Positions 60,902 to 64,000 of a stretch of 64,000 nt of DNA are shown in pieces. Numbering within the stretch: position 1 is the stretch's first letter; every line of letters starts with the position of its first letter. The DNA comes from Nymphaea colorata. Its lineage: Eukaryota; Streptophyta; Magnoliopsida; Nymphaeales; Nymphaeaceae. The stretch covers positions 2,103,544 through 2,167,543 of the forward strand of contig NC_045151.1 of the NCBI RefSeq assembly GCF_008831285.2, written 5' to 3'. The notes under the pieces were generated by a model, which was given only the letters and a program-made list of their open reading frames with translations, was not told where the DNA came from and made no database searches. A program made the position numbers and the translations under genes.

Positions 60902-61684
60902 TGATACATGCCTAATTTTGGCACGGTCGAGGACTGCCGAAGGCATGGCTGAGAGTCATAGAGCAGAACGGATGAGCGGAGTAGGGTGTAGCTGGGCATG
61001 CCGATTACCACCTGACCAGCCTACACCCTCTCTTTCTAGTGAGGTTAACCTTGGCAAGAATTGCCAAGAGCAGCAGGCCGCAGCACTACGCGCGGCTAAG
61101 GATGGGCGCAAGCCCAAGAAACGACCCACAGGGTCCGAATTTGTAGAAAGAGCGGGCGCAACTAGATCCAATCCAGGCGCCCTTTTTGCCTATGTTTATT
61201 TACTCTTTTGTATTGTCTCGGTTTGAGACGTGTTAGAATCATTTTACTTTAAGTTCTTTGTACCGTCTCGGGTTAGGAGCTAAGTGAACCGAGACACTTC
61301 TCATGTATATAAGCTTTGCAATTAGGGTTTTTTGGGATTACACTTGAATGAAGAATGAATTGATTTTCACTTTGGGCATCAAACTTTCTCAATCATCCCA
61401 TCTTCCTCTCAACCAAGTCTACTCGTCTTGCCGGTGGCGGCCGGACTGATTTCTTCTCACCATTAACCAGCGACGGCTGGTGTATTTCTTCGATCCGACG
61501 GCATCAATCCTCCTCCCGTCCTCAATACTCTTTTCTTTTTCTTCCCAATCGGCCGAAGGAACATCTGCCTCTCCTGATTCTGTGATAGAAGGAGAAGTTG
61601 TGGCAGATCACAAAGCTGAGCCCAATTCGCCCTGCTGAGCGTGATCTTGGGTAGCAATAGCACCTCAGCAGCGAGGCCCTATCA
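60902..61684 (+). repeat. 3' LTR
   Basis: 783 bp, TGATACATGCC...GGCCCTATCA with TGATA/TATCA inverted tips. TATA box TATATAAG at 61305-61312. Homologous to 54601-55328, with scattered substitutions and small indels, so insertion was not very recent. Confidence 0.88.
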
Positions 61685-62231
61685 CGCTGCTACGCATAGC
61701 GGATCAATCGTTTAATTTTAAGGCGCCTTTGAACGAAAGGAAGAAAAAAAATTTGATGAAAACGTATTCAGGAAAATTTTCAAAAGTTTGAAAACAACTT
61801 TTCTTGCAATCAACGGAGAGTTTAGAAAATGGAGAGTGGGAACAAGATAAACAATTGATTTGGACTTTGGAGAAAATGTTTTGGCTGTTTGGATGATTTA
61901 ACAATGAAGGAAAAACAATCAATGTAATGGAAGACTTGTTTAGTACTTAATGTGAGGCGTGTTTGGTAGCATCCAGAATTTTGAAGAGAAATAGTCGGAC
62001 CTCTAAAAAAAAATACTATTCTAGGTACAAAACTTTTGAAGTAGTAAATTGGTGAAATTTCAGCAATATTTGATTTGAGGACACATTGGTGAGGGCAGTT
62101 GGTGGGCCTCCCCTTCTCTAGGGCGACCGTCGGCGGCGGTGAGTAGGGCTGCCGCCAGTGGTGGAGACAAATGAAAAAAAAAACATTTAAATATGAGCCA
62201 CCATGTTTTGTTAGATGGATGGTTTTAATTT

Positions 62232-62264
<33 letters not shown>

Positions 62265-63186
62265 GAGAGAGAGAGAGTAATTTGTTATATAAAAATTCAA
62301 ATACAATTGATAGAATCTATGAAACTTAAAGCAATTCTTTTCTCAGAATCTGGGATGATTGATGGGTTTGTCATGATTAATTAATTCAGCAAAAACAAAT
62401 ATGTTCTTAAGATGATTGTTTTGAGGCTGAACTTTAGAGAACGATATGTAATACATCTAATGGGATTAACATATGGTCTTCATATTTAAAGCAAAGCCTT
62501 TGATACTTGGTATACTATTTCCAAGTCACATTACTTTGTGGGTAAAGAGAGGCTTCACCATTCTTCTTCTTCTTCTTCCGCTTCTTCATTTCTGGCTTCC
62601 TTTCAATTTAACATTGCCAATCAAATAGATACTCTAAAACAGTTCGTAAAAAGATCAATTTACGCTTTTTTCATGACAACATGTACTTAGAATAAACCAT
62701 CTTAACTGGGTCACATTTGGATTTTAAAAAAGTTCTGACATAATTTGTTTCATACATAGTAGTAAGGCACTTTTACATCCTATATCAGATTGGATTTTAG
62801 TAGGGGAAAAATTATTGGATTGGAATCTCTATTCCTGCTCAAGTACTTGACCCCAAAACAAGAGGACTCACAAACATGACTACCATGTTAAAGCACGATG
62901 AGAGTTCACATTAGAGGCCATTTGATTGCTATCCTATAAGACAAAACAGACATGACATCCTATCTACTACATACTATATTGTCCCTATAAATAACAGTGT
63001 TCTTTGTCCACTGTTTGATGGTTTTCGAAACAAAATAATATAGATTTCATAGGAAGTAAAGTAATAGCTATGTATACTAGACATGAGAAGTTGAACTTGT
63101 TTCACCGCAACACATGCCATGCTCCCAAGTGACTGGTTCTTGTGAGTGGGTTATGAAGTTGTCGTGTTCTCTAATTTCTGTGCAGG
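61685..63186. other. Intergenic DNA between the LTR element and the NLR fragment
   Basis: A/T-rich with no recognised gene. (TA)n followed by (GA)n lies at about 62235-62278. The last part, up to TTTCTGTGCAG at 63186, resembles an intron of the truncated NLR gene. Confidence 0.5.
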
Positions 63187-63365
63187 CGAAATGAAAAGTT
63201 CAGACTGGCCGGATCTAGACCTACCTGACGCTGAAGTCCTCATCCTCAACTTCTCAGCAACTTCCTACTGCTTGCCACCATTCTTGCAAAGTATGAAGAA
63301 TCTCAAAGTTCTGGTTGTTGCCAATCATGGTTCCAACCGCGCAGAACTAGACAGACTCTCTGTCA
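63187..63365 (+). pseudogene. LRR exon fragment of an RPW8-type helper NLR (ADR1/NRG1-like)
   Basis: A splice acceptor TTTCTGTGCAG is followed by a frame giving WPDLDLPDAEVLILNFSAT, YCLPPFLQSMKNLKVLVV and ANHGSNRAELDRLSV. This pattern (acidic spacer, AE-VLILNFS, LPPF, LKVL-ANHG, R-A-L--LS) is the start of the LRR region in ADR1/NRG1-like resistance proteins such as At5g66900. Similarity ends after LSV at about 63365. The frame then stops at 63410-63412, and LTR-like sequence begins. No NB-ARC or RPW8 exons are found upstream, so this is a relic exon, probably cut by the adjacent LTR insertion. Confidence 0.75.
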
Positions 63366-63411
63366 AGAGTCATCACCGACTCTCACGAAGCATCTTGAGC
63401 TTCCTCTCTTA

Positions 63412-63902
63412 AGTTGGTGCTTATGTAATCATTAAAGGAAAACAAAAAATAATTAAAAAAAAAAACAAAAACAAAAATGTGGAAATCGGTGGAAGCATCC
63501 ACCACTAACTTCCTCTCCCTTTAAATAGGGACGTTGGGCCATAGTAAGATGTGTGTGAAAAACATCGTGGGTTGAGCATTGTGAGTTGGGTTGAGTCTTA
63601 GTGTATGCTCACTTTGTGAGCTGGTGAGGTGTGTGAGAGTTGTTAATGTGTGCTTAGTGCAAGAGCATCGGGCTTGGAGGTGCTAGGGTGTGGAAGTTCA
63701 CTACATGAGCTGAGGTGAGTTTTCTTGAGCCTCCTTTTGTAATGTTTATTTTGATGAATAAATAGTTTACATCTTAAAGTATACTTTGCCAAAGTTATTA
63801 TCCAAAATTATTTTGGACATCGAGACTCGGCCGGATTTTCTCCGCATAAATTCGAGTTTGTAGCTCAGTTATATTTAGGGCCCGCATTACGTTTTCCCAA
63901 CA
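63412..63902 (+). repeat. LTR of a copia-type element at the right edge (start approximate)
   Basis: This ends TTTTCCCAACA at 63902, directly before a primer-binding site. A TATA-like CTTTAAATAGGG lies at 63518-63529. The 5' limit is set only by the point where NLR similarity stops and by a weak TTGG match to the inverse of the end. Confidence 0.5.
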
Positions 63903-63904
63903 AG

Positions 63905-63919
63905 TGGTATCAGAGCGAG
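63905..63919 (+). other. Primer-binding site of the right-edge element
   Basis: TGGTATCAGAGCGAG, the initiator-Met-tRNA complement, two bases after the LTR end CCCAACA. Confidence 0.75.
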
Positions 63920-63978
63920 GTTCAGTTTAAGGGTCGATTTACTAGTGAGATTAATTGGGCCAATTATATTTTGAAATT

Positions 63979-64000
63979 ATGGCGGCATTAGCAGTTGCAT
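63979..64000 (+). CDS. Possible gag start of the right-edge element (partial)
   Basis: ATG followed by GCGGCATTAGCAGTTGCA (MAALAVA), 60 bp after the PBS, which is where a copia gag start is expected. Only seven codons are in the window. Confidence 0.3.

Larger units (their letters stand above)
54601..61684 (+). mobile_element. LTR retrotransposon without gag-pol, carrying an FHA-like ORF
   Basis: 5' LTR at 54601-55328 and 3' LTR at 60902-61684 are clearly homologous along their length. Immediately after the 5' LTR (ends CCTATCA) lies a primer-binding site, TGGTATCAGAGCC (55332-55344), complementary to initiator Met-tRNA. A purine tract (AAGGAGGGTGGA, about 60890) precedes the 3' LTR, which runs TGATACATG...CCTATCA. 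The 5.6-kb interior shows no protease, integrase, RT or RNase H. It has long non-coding leader-like DNA, a second LTR-end/PBS at 58634-58658, and an FHA-like ORF at 59890-60839. It resembles a large non-autonomous (LARD-type) element. The first 7 bases of the 5' LTR are missing and no target duplication is evident, so the left end is damaged. Confidence 0.82.

Noticed and set aside
54594-61690. Target-site duplication of the LTR element (TACGCA seen on both sides)
   Set aside because: The shared TACGCA is not directly adjacent to either LTR end and the 5' LTR lacks its first bases, so it cannot be accepted as a duplication.
1-64000. CRISPR arrays, tRNA or rRNA genes
   Set aside because: No regular spaced repeats, cloverleaf sequence or rRNA signature was seen; tandem repeats present are contiguous and lie in non-coding or transposon DNA.

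Overview
The window is nuclear DNA of a flowering plant. It has intron-rich genes with GT-AG splice sites, A/T-rich introns holding degenerate Ty1/copia remnants and MITE-like elements, and protein families with clear plant orthologues: a plant WDR11-type protein, VIP2/NOT2, MITOFERRINLIKE 1, cytosolic phosphoglycerate kinase, a P-class PPR protein, an LRR receptor kinase of subfamily XII type and an RPW8-type helper NLR. The species cannot be named from the sequence alone.

Layout. 1-8029 (minus): 5' half of a WDR11-type gene that runs off the left edge. Its fourth intron holds a truncated copia element (itself carrying a small DNA transposon with an 8-bp target duplication) and a 436-bp MITE with a perfect 10-bp target duplication. 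8030-10981: intergenic, with degraded repeats. 10982-21743 (minus): complete 13-exon NOT2/VIP2 gene of 667 codons; its 4.4-kb seventh intron holds two more members of the transposon family found in the copia element. 22191-30965: about 8.8 kb with no recognisable gene, containing a hAT-like MITE and one other MITE. 30966-32177 (plus): single-exon MITOFERRINLIKE 1. 34022-36210: copia debris. 37320-45006 (plus): phosphoglycerate kinase region, where a 4,099-bp block (copia debris, PGK promoter and PGK exons 1-4 plus the start of exon 5) occurs twice in direct orientation, separated by 968 bp that hold the promoter and N-terminal part of an LRR receptor kinase gene. The upstream PGK is truncated; the downstream PGK is complete. 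45600-53674 (minus): P-class PPR gene, orthologue of Arabidopsis At2g35130, with an apparent one-base frame break near its N terminus. 54601-61684 (plus): LTR retrotransposon without recognisable gag-pol, carrying FHA-domain-like coding sequence next to its 3' LTR. 63187-63365: fragment of an ADR1/NRG1-like helper NLR, abutting an LTR and primer-binding site at the right edge.

The host genes serve unrelated functions (trafficking scaffold, mRNA deadenylation, plastid metal transport, glycolysis, organelle RNA processing), and no operon-like cooperation is implied. The most informative features are structural: the duplicated PGK block with LRR-kinase filler, the FHA-bearing LTR element, and a small family of DNA transposons sharing CTATGTCAC ends and GTAC-rich subterminal repeats.
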